In this document: piece by piece, positions 32,986-43,920 of the stretch | How the letters are laid out: each line of letters begins with the position of its first letter | Numbering within the stretch: position 1 is the first letter of the stretch | Assembly (NCBI GenBank): GCA_023548195.1 | Contig: JAJHZJ010000414.1 | Coordinates: 1,821,676 to 1,885,675 of the forward strand | DNA length: 64,000 nucleotides | DNA from: Bettongia penicillata ogilbyi | Taxonomy: Eukaryota; Chordata; Mammalia; Diprotodontia; Potoroidae | Direction: 5' to 3' | The notes under the pieces: generated by a model | Database searches by the model: none | Seen by the model: only the letters and a program-made list of their open reading frames with translations | What the model was told of the DNA's origin: nothing | Program-made: the position numbers and the translations under genes

Positions 32986-33839
32986 CAAAATATGACTTAA
33001 AGATTTAAAATCTAAAGCTATAGTACTATGGGGTACTTTTACTAGAGTCCAGAATGGAGTTTGTTTTTTTTAAAGCATGGTAACAGGTAAGGATTATTAA
33101 TTTCAGATGGTGCTGAAGTAGAATAGAGTGAATGTACTCTGAAGATCATGGTGTGCAGCTGAGTAGGAACAAAGATTCTTCATCATTTACATCTTCTAGA
33201 CTTTTATAATGACAGCTGGTACTCAAAATGATGGTAATGAAGCACTGTAAGATCTGACCATATCCTTTGAAAATAAGGACTAAATTATGTTACACACGGT
33301 ATAAATATTTTATTCATAGTATATCTATTTATATTAATGTTTATTTATAATACATCATACTTTACTATAGTCTGATTCTTTGAAAGCTGGTTATCCAAAT
33401 ATTTGATGACTTAATAGGGATATTTGGTTAACAGTTTGTTTCTTTACAACTTAGGAAAGTTTATTCCATATGGAAAAAAAATATCTCTGAACTTCTAAAA
33501 AGTTAGGTATAGTTAGAAATTTTAGAAATTATATAACAGATAAATTAAGGGGTGATTACTTCTGTATTATAAGAACACTGTCCCTTCAGAAATGAGTTGC
33601 CCTAATTAGGAACTCCTTATGGTTTAGCATATCTAAGTGTTTATTTACAGTTCATTAATTACTTGGCAGGGAAGTTTAAGACTGAAATGCTAAGAATCAC
33701 TGCTAACTGGATAATAATCAGAAATGAAATTAATTAAAGTATCTCAATAAATAACAGAAGTCAATGAGAAAATATTATTTATGAAAATTAATTTTACAAA
33801 TGACTAGAGTTAGACAGGAAAAGCACACCACAGAAGGAA
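32986..33839. other. AT-rich intronic sequence, nothing recognised
   Basis: No gene or repeat family identified. Confidence 0.4.
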
Positions 33840-33980
33840 AAGCACTGGAATGGAGTCAGGAGATCTGGGCTTCACTCATGGCTCTGTACTAAATTATTAC
33901 ATGATTCAAGGCAAGTCGATTCCTTGCTCTGGCTCTCACTTTCCTTGGCTATAAAATAAAAGCCAGAGGGATCAGGCTGG
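33840..33980 (+). mobile_element. MIR SINE, sense
   Basis: It has actggaatggagtcaggaga, gatctgggcttcactcatgg, tcaaggcaagtcgattcct, ggctctcactttccttggct. Confidence 0.65.
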
Positions 33981-33987
33981 ATCAGGG

Positions 33988-34170
33988 ATCCTTGTTTGTG
34001 TCATGGACTCCTTGACAAATCTGGTGAAGCCTACTGACTCCTTTTCAGAATGTTTTTAAATGCATGAAATAAAATATGTAGGATCAAAAGATATCAATCC
34101 TACTGAAATATAGTTAATAAATCTTTTATAAAAAGCTTATGATCTCAGTTTAAGAAACCCAGCACTAGAC
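33988..34170 (-). mobile_element. DNA-transposon-like (hAT-type) remnant
   Basis: It has ggatccttgtttgtgtcatg, tctggtgaagcctactgact and, at the far end, tttaagaaacccagcact. It is the reverse-orientation relative of 23765-23945. Confidence 0.5.
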
Positions 34171-34749
34171 GACTGAGTTTCCAATTAACTTTTTAAAAGG
34201 AAAATACTGTTCATAAAGTGAGACAAACCTACACAACATTTAATTACAAAGAATCTTGTTCAAGGGAGTAATTAGAAATGGACAATTTTGAATCTTGCAC
34301 TTGAATGCCAAATAAACTGATTCTGATGCTTAGCTTTCCTTCCTTATTATTGTTCCCTTATCCACATATCAGATGATTTCAGAGTCTTTCATTTTAAAAG
34401 AATACAGTCAATTCTTGGTTATTTGCATTAATGGAAGGAGGCAAGTTGCAAGAGTAATCTAAAATTTCAAAATGACTTTTAAAATAATTTGTATTTATCT
34501 TTGAGAAGTGTATACTATTTAAAGATTTACTTTGATAATTATATATATTTAAATTAATATTAAGATTGCTTAACACTGCCACAACACACCAAATGACAGA
34601 AGAAATCTGGAAATATGGCTGTTGTAAGAAGCTAGTCTGTGATTACAGATGGCTAAACTACAAACTATGCCTTTCATGTTCCAATAATCAAGAAGTGACT
34701 TCCCAAATTCTAGTTTAAAAACTGGATCTAAACCAAAGATCTGTCACAG
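34171..34749. other. AT-rich intronic sequence, nothing recognised
   Basis: No gene or repeat family identified. Confidence 0.4.
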
Positions 34750-34930
34750 CTGTTGCCGAATGGAGAGTGGAAAGCAGACAGAGCTGTACTTGGAGTCAGA
34801 GTCCTGACTTCTAATTCTGCCTCCTTTGTGAGCTATGCGTGTGACCAGGGCAAGTAGCTCAGGATTGTTGTGAAGACCAAATGGGATAATATATAAAGCA
34901 TTATACAAAAGGGAGCTATCAGTAGGAAGC
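34750..34930 (+). mobile_element. MIR SINE, sense
   Basis: It has ggagtcagagtcctgacttc, tgtgaccagggcaagtagct, gattgttgtgaagaccaaat, aaagcattatacaaaag. Confidence 0.7.
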
Positions 34931-36229
34931 ACCTCCACCAGGATTTCCATGATATGTCATTTTTACTACTTACAAATTATATCAAACATTACTATAAAAC
35001 CAAAAGAACTTGACTAGGTTTGCAAGTTTGTTTAGTTACTTGGAACCTTCTGTGTTTATTTCTTCTTGCCTCTTATAAGAGAGTGGCAGAGGAGATAGCG
35101 AATCAGATGTGCTGTCACATGACCCAGGTTTGGGTGTGCTACTTATTAGCGAGGGACTTTAATGACTTCCTTTCTGTTCTCTCATGCCCAAGATTCCACA
35201 GGTTTTTGTGCAACTCAACTGAGAAAACAAGTGGGAAAAGACTTTGCGCCTGTAATGCACTAGAGAAATACACAGTGCTTTACATAGATTAGGAAAGCAA
35301 TTTCCTTAATTCAACTTATAGGTCAGTATGGTTATATAAGCTACTTTCCTATACCCCAGGGTGGCTCTCTGGGAGGAAAGGGAAAGTGAGGAGAGAGGAA
35401 CATAGAGGAAAGTCTAGGCAATGCAAAAGAAAAAAAACAAAAATTTAAAATAAAAGGTAGATGAGCAGGAAAAAACAGAAAACAACATATCAGGTTCATA
35501 GATGATTATCTGATGACTATTCTAATTAATCTGTTTTGTTTAACAAAGAAATCATGGATATACAAAAATCTAAACTTAATACACAGTCTTTACCCCTCAA
35601 GAGAAACAGGTAGCAAGAAAATCTTGAAAATCTAGCAAGTCACAATGATGCATGGCAAGAAAACTAACTCTGGCATTCTACAACTCGAAACATCCAGGCC
35701 CTGCACATTTCTCTCTGGCCACATGTTCTAGATTACCTTCTCTGGATTCTGACCCTAGTTCTCCGGCCTAGATGAGGAGGCCTGAATGCACACAGGCTTC
35801 TGGGCTGTACAACAAAGCCCTGACCTTTGTGCTTTCTTTGGTCTTGTGATTTTCTCAGCACTGCCAATTCTTGCTTAATTTCTTTGAATGTGTGCTTATT
35901 CACTCGAGTTCATCTTGAGGGACAGGCCTGCATTGTTTCTTTTTACATTACCGTTGCTTCTGTTACTGCAGAGGAACTGACTGCTCTATAGTACTACAAA
36001 ATTTTATCACTATCACACTTTGCCATTTAAAAATTTTTGTTTGGTTTTTCTTGTACGTTTTTAGCTGCTTCTCTTCTCTTAGGTATTTTTGTTGCTGTTT
36101 GTGTGACATCTAAGGAGTCAAGCTCCCCCTAACTCCAACCCCTGGAATCAAGCTGGTAATACATTTTTACAGCCACACACTCTACCAAAGCACTAGGCTA
36201 AAGAGACCCATCACCCCTGGTTTCTCTCT
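34931..36229. other. Intronic sequence, nothing firmly recognised
   Basis: A weak MIR-like stretch may lie at 35075-35290 (cccaggtttgggtgtgcta, gagggactttaatgacttcc). No gene is visible. Confidence 0.4.
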
Positions 36230-36720
36230 TTTTGAGTAAACAACTTCATTTTACGCAATGGCTTCACAAAGCACCCTCAGTCCTGGTCAGTCACCTTGCA
36301 TACAGTGGTGGAGCTGGTTTTACTGTGCATCCAGACGCAATAAGAAACATAATTTCAGAGGACAGTTGGTCATCTTGTATCGCAGCGCTCATGATAAGCA
36401 ACTGCAAAAATGTGACCATCAAAATAACTGCAGCTTATACATCTGCTGCAGAGGATTAGAAGGAAGAAAAATTTTTTGTACTTAATAAAGCCCTCTAAAC
36501 GAAATCGACTTATACCTTAACACTCTGTGACTTCTATGCAAAGGTGAACATCAGAAGGATAACAGAAACGAACATATTCAAGAATAAAATAAAAGAGGCT
36601 AAAGGCCTGGGGCTACACAGAAGCCTCATGCCTATATACAATGAATATTTCCTTTGAGAAAAGAGCTGGAAGATTAAATATGCTGGAACACAAAATAATG
36701 TTTAAAAAAATGGACATTTT
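36230..36720 (+). mobile_element. RTE-type LINE, endonuclease fragment
   Basis: An open frame from 36232 reads GGAGFTVHPDAIRNIISEDS, then VTIKITAAYTSAAED before a stop. The following frame continues with a form of KSTYTLTLCDFYAKV. This is the order GxGFxV, K-T-I-NxYAPTS, GDFNAKxG of RTE endonucleases, with A-Y-T-S for the usual Y-A-P-T-S and D-F-Y-A for D-F-N-A. A later part resembles the IMNTYF region. Dead. Confidence 0.65.
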
Positions 36721-36854
36721 TACTAGATAATAAAACTCATTATTAACACTGTGGCTATTCCCAAATCACCAATACAGTTGAACCACTGATGTGTTAGAAC
36801 AAAGATCAACATTAATAAAAAAAGAACAAAAAATCAGAAAAAGATATAGTGTAC

Positions 36855-36995
36855 AATTAAAACCACTCCAATCAGATCTATTTAAACAAGTTGTTTACAT
36901 CCAAAAATGGCAAATGGATAGACTACACATCTCAACAGCTGTGTCACAATTACATCAGTAATGTCACTGCTACTGGAAAAGGTGTGTCAATATAT
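36855..36995. repeat. Unclassified dispersed repeat, copy 1
   Basis: It shares ordered blocks with 43400-43535: ccactccaatcagatctatt, gttgttta, tggcaaatggatagac, tctcaacagctg and ctactggaaaa. I do not recognise the family. Confidence 0.6.
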
Positions 36996-37084
36996 TCTCC
37001 TATGGGTTTACTTGCCAGTTCTGTGATTTTTCAAAAGAAAAAATCCTTTTCCTGGCCACTGCTCCCCTAAAAGTCTTGTCTCCC

Positions 37085-37195
37085 CCCTCAGAAGGTTTCC
37101 CAAGAGTATGGGTTCTCTTAAATTTTTAATATGTATTCCCATGCTTAGAAGTACTTGGCACAGAGGAAGCACTAAATAAATGCTTTTCATTCATT
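37085..37195 (+). mobile_element. L2 3' end, sense
   Basis: It has gtattcccatgcttagaagt, acttggcacagaggaagcac, taaataaatgcttttcattc: the sense L2 terminus. Confidence 0.6.
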
Positions 37196-37391
37196 CATTT
37201 CCTAAAGATGCTTGACTAACGTAACTAAAATGCTACAAGTAGTGGAAGAAAAACTAAGTTTTAAGAAAGTCTGGCATGAAACAAAACTAGGAAAAGTCAT
37301 CCCAAGGCTATTTAAAGACAAAACAGTAGAACAATAACTGATGAAAAATAGAACCAATCTATCAAAACATTTGTAAAAATCACACTGGTGC

Positions 37392-37735
37392 TATTGTTGC
37401 TGTTTGTCCTTTGTTCTGGAAGAGGATCACGGTGTCAGGAGGTGATGCCAAGGCAGGCAAGTGAATTGGATTTGAGTGAGGGAGGGCTGTGCGGAGTCAC
37501 CAGTCTCACTTTTCTCCTCCAGGGTCCAGTGGCCAGATACAGATCAGGCCTAGATGCAGTGGGGAACCTTGGCCTTTGTAAGCTAAGGTCTTTCATAAGT
37601 CTCAGTCTGACTGCCCCTCAGTGATTAAGGCTGGGTAAGAAATAAGACACAGAATGGCCTCTTATCTAGTCAAAAAAAAATCAATCTAGGAGAAAACCCT
37701 CAGGGTTTCTAGCCAAAACAGAGTCCTCTCATTAT
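37392..37735 (-). mobile_element. Retroposon with RTE-type tail, antisense
   Basis: It is a reverse copy of the 13475 family: gtttgtcctttgttctgga, gagtgagggagggctgtgc, tctcacttttctcctccag, gaaaaccctcagggtttcta. It faces the copy at 37790. Confidence 0.78.
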
Positions 37736-37789
37736 GAAAATGAGAAAACAGTCTGAGAAGTAAGTAATCTACTCTTGGCTACATGGCTA

Positions 37790-37975
37790 GTAAGGGCTAT
37801 CTCCAATGATCCTGATATATCGATATTGCCACTGAACCCAGATGGATCTGGAAGAGAAAGTGAGGCTGGTGACCCTGCACAGCTCTTCCTTAAAATCAAT
37901 TCACTTGCAGGTCATGGCATCACCTCGCTGATGTTATGGTCCTCTGCAAGAACAAAGGACAAACAACAACCTCTG
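37790..37975 (+). mobile_element. Retroposon with RTE-type tail, sense, facing the copy at 37392
   Basis: It has gggctatctccaatgatcct, gagaaagtgaggctggtgac, gatgttatggtcctctgca and gaacaaaggacaaacaacaa. Together with 37392-37560 it makes an inverted repeat of about 170 bp arms. Confidence 0.78.
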
Positions 37976-38539
37976 TAAGTAGTAGTGGGAGCGACCCCAC
38001 TGGGGACCTATCTGGAACTAGCCAGTTGGGCAATACATCTCTTCCTTCCTTTCTTCTTTCCCTTCCCTTCTCTCCATCCACACAGAGTATCATACCCTTA
38101 CCTTTGGGTGCTCTGCCCGAAGGAATTTTGACCATTGAAACCTCAAAAGATAAAACACTTATCACTGTCAAGGACAGTAGAGCTAGTCAGACTCTAACAT
38201 CACAGTCTTGCACATGCTGAATAAATGGCACTGAAGAAAGCCAAGATAAGTGGATGAAGATGGGGTGCACAGCTGGACTACATCAAGTGTACACAGAGGA
38301 AGTCCATGCTGGAGGTGACACGATTTTGTGAATATACAGGGACAAGTTCTTAAGGTACATGAGAGAAGAAATGACATGAAAGACATGGGGAAAATATCTC
38401 AGACCTTATTCTTACGAAAATAAAAAGAAGAAGAAGACAGAGAATAATCACTATTAATCTATATGTTTGCCTTCACAATTCTAAAAGACTTTTAAATAAA
38501 TATCAGGAATCACTGGGGAAGGTTTCTGTAACTGATATT

Positions 38540-38770
38540 CCAAAGCAGATCATATCTTTACCATTACACAAGTGACTGAAAGGATAAGAGAATACACAAG
38601 ATTCTCCAGTCCTTATTGTTTATTAAATATTAAAAAAAATTTGAGTCAGCAGAAGAAAATGCAGTCTCAACAACAGTGTTTCCTACATGTCAAAATACTG
38701 TAAGAATACCTGAAAGATGGGAGATAATTTTGTTCACCACCCTCTGATTATTAATATTGAATGAAGCATA
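38540..38770 (+). mobile_element. RTE-type LINE, reverse transcriptase start (decayed)
   Basis: It has gcagatcatatctttaccat and caagtgactgaaaggataag, giving DHIFTITQVTERIREY, matched at 59030-59090 by DHIFTVTQLTE. This is the RT N-terminal part of an RTE LINE. Positions 37980-38540 may belong to it but cannot be read. Confidence 0.6.
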
Positions 38771-39390
38771 AAAGAGGAAAATGTATGCTCCAGAAATGTC
38801 CGCCTGCCACAAGTTTCCTCCTACTCCATTCATGACCCACTCAGCCATCACTGTGATTTTCTTAAAGCACAAGTCTGACCATGTCATCCTTCTACTCAAC
38901 AAACTCCAGGGGCTTCTTATCACCTTCAGGATCAAATACAAAATCCTGTTTGCTGTTCAAGTCCTTCACAACCTTCCTGCATCTTTTCAGTCTCCTTATA
39001 CCTTGTACTCCTCCAAAATACTCTGATCCAGTGACATTGGTCTCCTTGAAGTCCCCCAAATATGACACTTATCTCTTGGCTCCAGGCATTTACTCTGGCT
39101 GTGCCCCATCCTTCTGATGATCTTCCTCTTCTTATCTGTCTCCTGGCTTCCTTCAAGTCTCAGATAAAAAGTCACACTCAATCCCAATTCCCAATCCCTT
39201 TTCAACTCTAATGTCTTCTCTCTTTTATTTTCTATTTATCCTATATATAGCTTGTGTGTACATAACTGTTTGCACATTATCTCTCCCACTGAATTGTGAA
39301 GTGGAAGGCAAGGGACTGTATCAGCAGCACTTAGCACAGTGACTGTTAAATAGTGAGTTCTGAATAAATGCTTAGTGACTGACTGCCTCC
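38771..39390 (+). mobile_element. L2 LINE 3' portion, sense
   Basis: It has gtctgaccatgtcatccttc, aaactccaggggcttcttat, atcaaatacaaaatcctgtt, agcacttagcacagtgactg and aataaatgcttagtgactga, the L2 ORF2 end and 3' terminus. Confidence 0.85.
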
Positions 39391-41105
39391 TTGCTGCCTA
39401 TAAAAATGCCATGACTCCTCTATCCTCAAGAAGCCCTCACTTGATCCAACCATCCCCTCTAGTTACTATCCTGTAATGGAAATTAGTATCCTATAATGGC
39501 TAAACTCCTAGAAAAAGCTATAACTGTTGCCTTCACTTCCTTTCACTTCAGATTCTTCTACACCCTCTGCCTTCTGATCTCAAATGGAACTGCTCTTTGC
39601 AAGTCAACAATGATCTCTTAATTGTTAAATCTCTTGACCTCTTCTTGATCCTCCTGTTTTTTGACTGCTTTGCAGCCTCTGACACTAACTGTTTGAATGT
39701 TTTTTTCTTTCAGTTTCCTTTTCTCTATCTTTATCTAAGTTCCACCTTTTTAGCACAAGTATCTCCCAAGGCTCTGTCTTTCATTCTCTTCTCTTCTCCT
39801 CCTGAGGCATCTTTTGTCTCAACTTTTACCCAGTCATTACCCAGTCATTAGTCACTGAATGGGCATGGCCTCAGACAAATTGAAACCAAGGAAAGACCTT
39901 AATTTAGAAAAGCCAAGGTCACGCACTGCATCCTGGGCCATTGCCAGTTGTCTTGATCTTTGTCTTGCCACTGAACTTTGATGACCCTGGAAGAGAGAGT
40001 GAGGCTGAAGCCTCTGAAAAGCTCTGCCCCACTTATATCCAGTTCCAGACATTAACCTCATAATGTCATTGGTCCTGAAGGACAAACAACAATTATTTTG
40101 CTTGGTGATCTCACTAGATCCCAATGGATTAAATTATAACTTACCTTAATTACAGATGATTCTCAGATCTATTTATTCAGCCTCAACCCATCTCCTGATT
40201 TCCAACGAGAAATCTTCAACTGTCTACTGGCACCCCAAACTACATGTGGCACAGACATATTAAACTCAACATGTACAAAATGGAACTTACTATTTTTCTT
40301 CTCCAAAACTTTCCCTCTTCTCAATCTCCCTATTACCATCAAGGTACCACCACCCTCCCAGTCACCTGTCAGGATCACCACAGAGGTGTCACTAATGACT
40401 TCTTACTCTCTTCCCCAACATGCTGCCAAGCTCTATTGATTCTACCTTCACAACACCTCTCCAATATGACCCCTTCTCTCTTCTGACACAGCGGCCACTC
40501 CAGTGCAGGTCCTCATCACCCCAAGCCTTGACTACTGCAGTAATCTGCTGGTAGATCTGCCTGCCACAAGTTGCTCCCCACTCCAGTCCACCTTCCACTC
40601 ATCTATCAAAGTGACTTTCCTAAAGGTCTAACCATGTCACTCTCCTATTTAATAAACTCCAGTAGCTCCCTATTACCTCCAGAATCAAATATAAAATCCT
40701 GTTTGATTTTTAAAGCCCTTTGCCTCATGACCCTCAGCCACCTTTCCAGTCTTCTCACACTTGATTCTCCTCCACATTCTGTGACCCAGCAACACTGGCC
40801 TTCTTGCTGAAGCTCCCCATCTCTATCCTTTTTGTTGGTTGTCCCCCTATAGAGAATGCTTTCCCTCCTTATCACCTCCTTCCAGCTTCCGTCAAGTTCC
40901 AGCTCCAATCTTACCATTGGCAATGTCTTTCCCAGTCCCCCTTAATGCTAGTGCCTTCCTTTTAAGACTGCCTCCAATTTGCTGTGTATACAGCTGGTAA
41001 ATATGTAGTTGTTTACATGTCTCCCCCATGAGAATGTGAACCCCTTGTGAATTTGGCTGTCTTTGCTGGTCATGTGCTTAATAAGTGCTTACTGACTCTG
41101 CCTAG
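39391..41105 (+). mobile_element. L2 LINE, RT domain to 3' end, sense, interrupted
   Basis: It starts head-to-tail after the L2 end at 39390. It contains the RT catalytic stretch as T-D-D-S-Q-I-Y at about 40153-40172, then ctcaacatgtacaaaatgg, cctcatcaccccaagccttg, actactgcagtaatctgctg and the 3' end gtgcttaataagtgcttact. A retroposon interrupts it at about 39845-40098. Frame is lost. Confidence 0.85.
39845..40098 (+). mobile_element. Retroposon with RTE-type tail, inserted in L2
   Basis: It has actgaatgggcatggcctca, cactgcatcctgggccattg, gagagagtgaggctgaagc, tcctgaaggacaaacaacaa. A duplicated acccagtcatt precedes it at about 39827-39849. Confidence 0.75.
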
Positions 41106-41523
41106 AACTCTAATTTCATTGGTGTAGTAAGTTCCATATCATCAATTCTTCCTCAGAGCACTGCCTGGGGACACCAAGAAGTTAAATGACTTTCCTAATC
41201 AAACTCAGATATTCCTGACTCCAAGGCTGATCGCTATCCCATGCTGCCCCTTCTGGTTTACACAGTGGAGATTGTTGATTATGGTGATTTTAGTTTTAGG
41301 TGTTGGTAAGACATTCAAGAGGACCCCACACCCTGATCCCTAGGTTTGAAAGGGACATCAGTTAATAAGTAAAACTGAAGAAAGGGGGGGATATGACAGA
41401 ATGTCCATCCATGTAGCAATAATATGCTTTAACAGTGAAAATTTTCTGCAAATCCTTAGGAAAAATCTAATATAATGACTGAGGTGAAGGAATGTAATGA
41501 GAAAGAAGGAAACTTAAAAATAC
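41106..41523. other. Intron just 3' of the 266-nt exon, weak MIR-like piece
   Basis: A decayed MIR-like stretch (gttaaatgactttcctaatc, about 41180) is the only recognisable element. Confidence 0.4.
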
Positions 41524-41789
41524 CTGCATATAATACCATCTCTATACGATCCTTAATATGGATGCTGTTACTTTCTGAGGTAAGTAGATGTGATGTTTCA
41601 TTAGGAGCTGGAACAATAAGAGGTCCAACTAGGAACGCACAAGCTCCACCGAGGTAACTGAGCATGGAAGCAATTGCTGTAGCAGTAGCTCGTTCGTCTG
41701 CAGAAAACCATGTAGTGGACAGGAACGGAGCGGCATTCATTACAGTCGGGCCTGCTAACCCATTGAGCAGCTGTCCTCCATGGATCAGT
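41524..41789 (-). CDS. SLC49A4: SLC49A4 internal exon (human residues about 147-235)
   Basis: This 266-nt exon runs on the minus strand from acceptor ...ccatttccag (AG at 41790-41791) to donor GTATTT at 41523. It enters in phase 2 and leaves in phase 1. It encodes [13 protein letters not shown], then [20 protein letters not shown] and the hydrophobic segment [18 protein letters not shown] (a membrane helix), followed by a short polar loop. The first 55 or so residues match the human protein as I remember it. The loop after GPLIV differs at several positions but keeps an N-glycosylation sequon, N-E-T, where human has N-G-T (Asn209, a known glycosylation site). The exon ends at [11 protein letters not shown], the entry to the next helix. 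An MFS transporter is certain from the pattern; the paralogue call rests on near-identity to SLC49A4 rather than FLVCR1 or FLVCR2. Confidence 0.97.
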
Positions 41790-42329
41790 CTGGAAATGGA
41801 GGGAGAGGGAAGGAGGAGAATGAGAAACAAGTAACACAGACCTGATGTAGACATTAGCTCTATCTTTGGACATATGAAGTACCACCTTCAGATGGGGAAA
41901 AGCATTTCTTAAGAAATGATGGTTTAAAGATACAAATAGAAGAGTTAGTTAATCTGAGAAGGGTTTCTCTGGGAAAGTCACCTTCCTGTTTACCTAAGCC
42001 TGGTCCTGTCCTCTCTGTGTGGAAGCAGTCTCTTACATCATGGATTCTCCCAGTTAGGTAGAGTTCAGTGGTCACTGAGTCAAGCCTGTATGAACTCTTC
42101 TGGATAGTATACGCAACAAATGATCATCTGCCTACCTCTTGAGGGAAGCCCATTCTGTTTCTAGAAAGCTCAAATTATTAGAAAATTTTTTCTTCACACC
42201 ATTCTTTTTTAGTGGCCTAAATATAACTCTAAAAATTGACTGAACCTACTCTCACTGATACTACTTCTGCTTCTGGGGCCCAGCTTTAGAATAAGCCTAA
42301 TGTCTTATCCTACATGACAGATCATCAAT

Positions 42330-42610
42330 AACTGAAGACATCTGCTCTGTGTGTTCCCACTGCCCCAACTGCCAGGTTTTCTCCAAGCTACTTTCTTACC
42401 CTATTTCTTCAAATAATCTTCATATGACACATTTTTCCAGTGTTCATACTTTCTGGCAGTACTCCAGTTTATCAACATCTTTCTTGGTATGTGTTGCCTA
42501 AAGCTACACATACAATACTCTAGATGTGACCTGACAAGGGCAGTGTACTGGATCTGATGCCAATGTTTTAGTTGTTCAAATGGGATTTGGACTATCAGAG
42601 CTCATTGGAT
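42330..42610 (-). mobile_element. L3/CR1 LINE fragment, antisense
   Basis: It has gtactccagtttatcaacat, cacatacaatactctagatg, tgacctgacaagggcagtgt, the CR1/L3 3' UTR in antisense. Confidence 0.65.
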
Positions 42611-42619
42611 ATCGAGGAA

Positions 42620-43690
42620 TATTTTCCCTGTTATTTTTTAAAATAAAATTTTTGATACCTTTTCTTTTTATTCCATCTAAACTTCTCCCTCTATCTCTTC
42701 TTTTCCCAAAAAACCATCCTACACAGCAAAGAATTTTTTAAAGTAAAGAAAGAGGAAGAGAAAAAAACATAACCAGTAAGTATATTGAAAACAATCTGGA
42801 AGTATATGTAATTTTCCACATAGACCTCTTCCCCATGTTTGCAAAGGAGTGACTTATTTTTAAATTTTTATCTATCTTTTATTTTTTTACATTAATTTCA
42901 TTCTTCACCATCTCTAGGGCTATATCTTATAATAGAGTAAAATAGAAACAACAACCAAGAACAATTCAGCAGAAGTAACCAAGAAGTCAACCAAGGTTGA
43001 CTGGTGAAAAAACTTGACTATCAAACAAGTTTGACAAGTATGACATATTTCATAGCTTGGCTTCCCCCACTGCTACAAAGAAAAGAGTGGTATTCGTTTG
43101 TATCTCTTCATCAGAATTAAGCTTGGTTGTTATAATGACACAGTACTTAGTTTCATTTTTTGTTATTTTCTTCTATTTACATTGTTGTAGTTTTTGCATA
43201 GATCGTATATTTCCTTGGTTCTATTTACTTCACCCTGTATCAGTTCAAATAACTCTTCCCCTGCTTTTTCATATTCTTCACATTCATCATTTTGTACAAC
43301 ATAACATTCCATTATATTCACATGCCTCAGTTTGTTTAGTCATTCCCCAATCAAGGGCAATCTACAATATTTCTAGTTCTTAAAACAAAAATTACCACAG
43401 CAAACAACTCCAATCAGACCTATTTATAATGAGCTGTTTATTCCAAAAAAAAAAATGGATAGAAGAATAAGCATTTCAACAGCTGAGTTGGAATCAGATC
43501 AATACCTGTCCTTGCTACAGGAAAATGTATATTTTTAAAACTTTGTTTTTGGTGTATAAGAGATCCCTTTCCTGTCTTTGACCTCTTTGGCATATACCTA
43601 CCCTGTACTGGTATCTTGTTAGTAAAATTCCAAATAGCTTTCCAGAACAGTTGAACCAATTCATAATTCCAAATGTATACTAACATAGGG
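42620..43690 (-). mobile_element. L1 3' UTR and ORF2 end, antisense, interrupted
   Basis: It has caacaaccaagaacaattca, tttacattgttgtagttttt, acaacataacattccattat, cctcagtttgtttagtcat, then after a break tcctgtctttgacctctttg and aaatagctttccagaacagt. The order is antisense L1. The break at about 43400-43535 holds the unclassified repeat. Confidence 0.7.
43400..43535. repeat. Unclassified dispersed repeat, copy 2
   Basis: It shares ordered blocks with 36855-36995: aactccaatcagacctattt, ctgttta, atggatagaag, tttcaacagctg, gctacaggaaaa. It appears to sit inside an antisense L1. Confidence 0.6.
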
Positions 43691-43697
43691 ATCTTTA

Positions 43698-43920
43698 CTA
43701 AGGTTCACTAGACGGTGCAGTGAATACAATGCTGGGCCCGAAGGGAGGAAACCATTTTTGTCAGTTCAAATCTGGTCACACTACTTGTGTGACCCTAGGC
43801 AAGTCACTTAACCTGGTTTGTCTCAGTTTCCTCATCTGTTAAAATGAGAAGAAGAAGGAAACCGCAAACCTTTCAAGTCAAGGATCACAGAGAGAAGGAC
43901 ATGACTGAAACAAACAAACA
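43698..43920 (+). mobile_element. tRNA-headed SINE with BovB/RTE-type tail
   Basis: It has cactagacggtgcagtgaat, gaccctaggcaagtcactta, cctcatctgttaaaatgag, gaaggacatgactgaaac. Confidence 0.8.

Larger units (their letters stand above)
16006..41789 (-). other. SLC49A4: SLC49A4 (DIRC2) gene body, internal part, four exons and three introns
   Basis: Four exons on the minus strand join in frame to 191 codons that read as the middle of SLC49A4, a 12-TM MFS protein of the lysosomal membrane reported to export pyridoxine (vitamin B6) with protons. Introns between them are 11,644, 9,356 and 4,211 bp. Intron phases are consistent across every junction. The first exon starts in the middle of a codon and the last ends in one, so exons lie on both sides; none was recognised in 41790-64000 or 1-16005. 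The gene therefore probably runs through the whole window. Promoter, start codon, stop codon and polyadenylation site are not in view. Confidence 0.93.
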
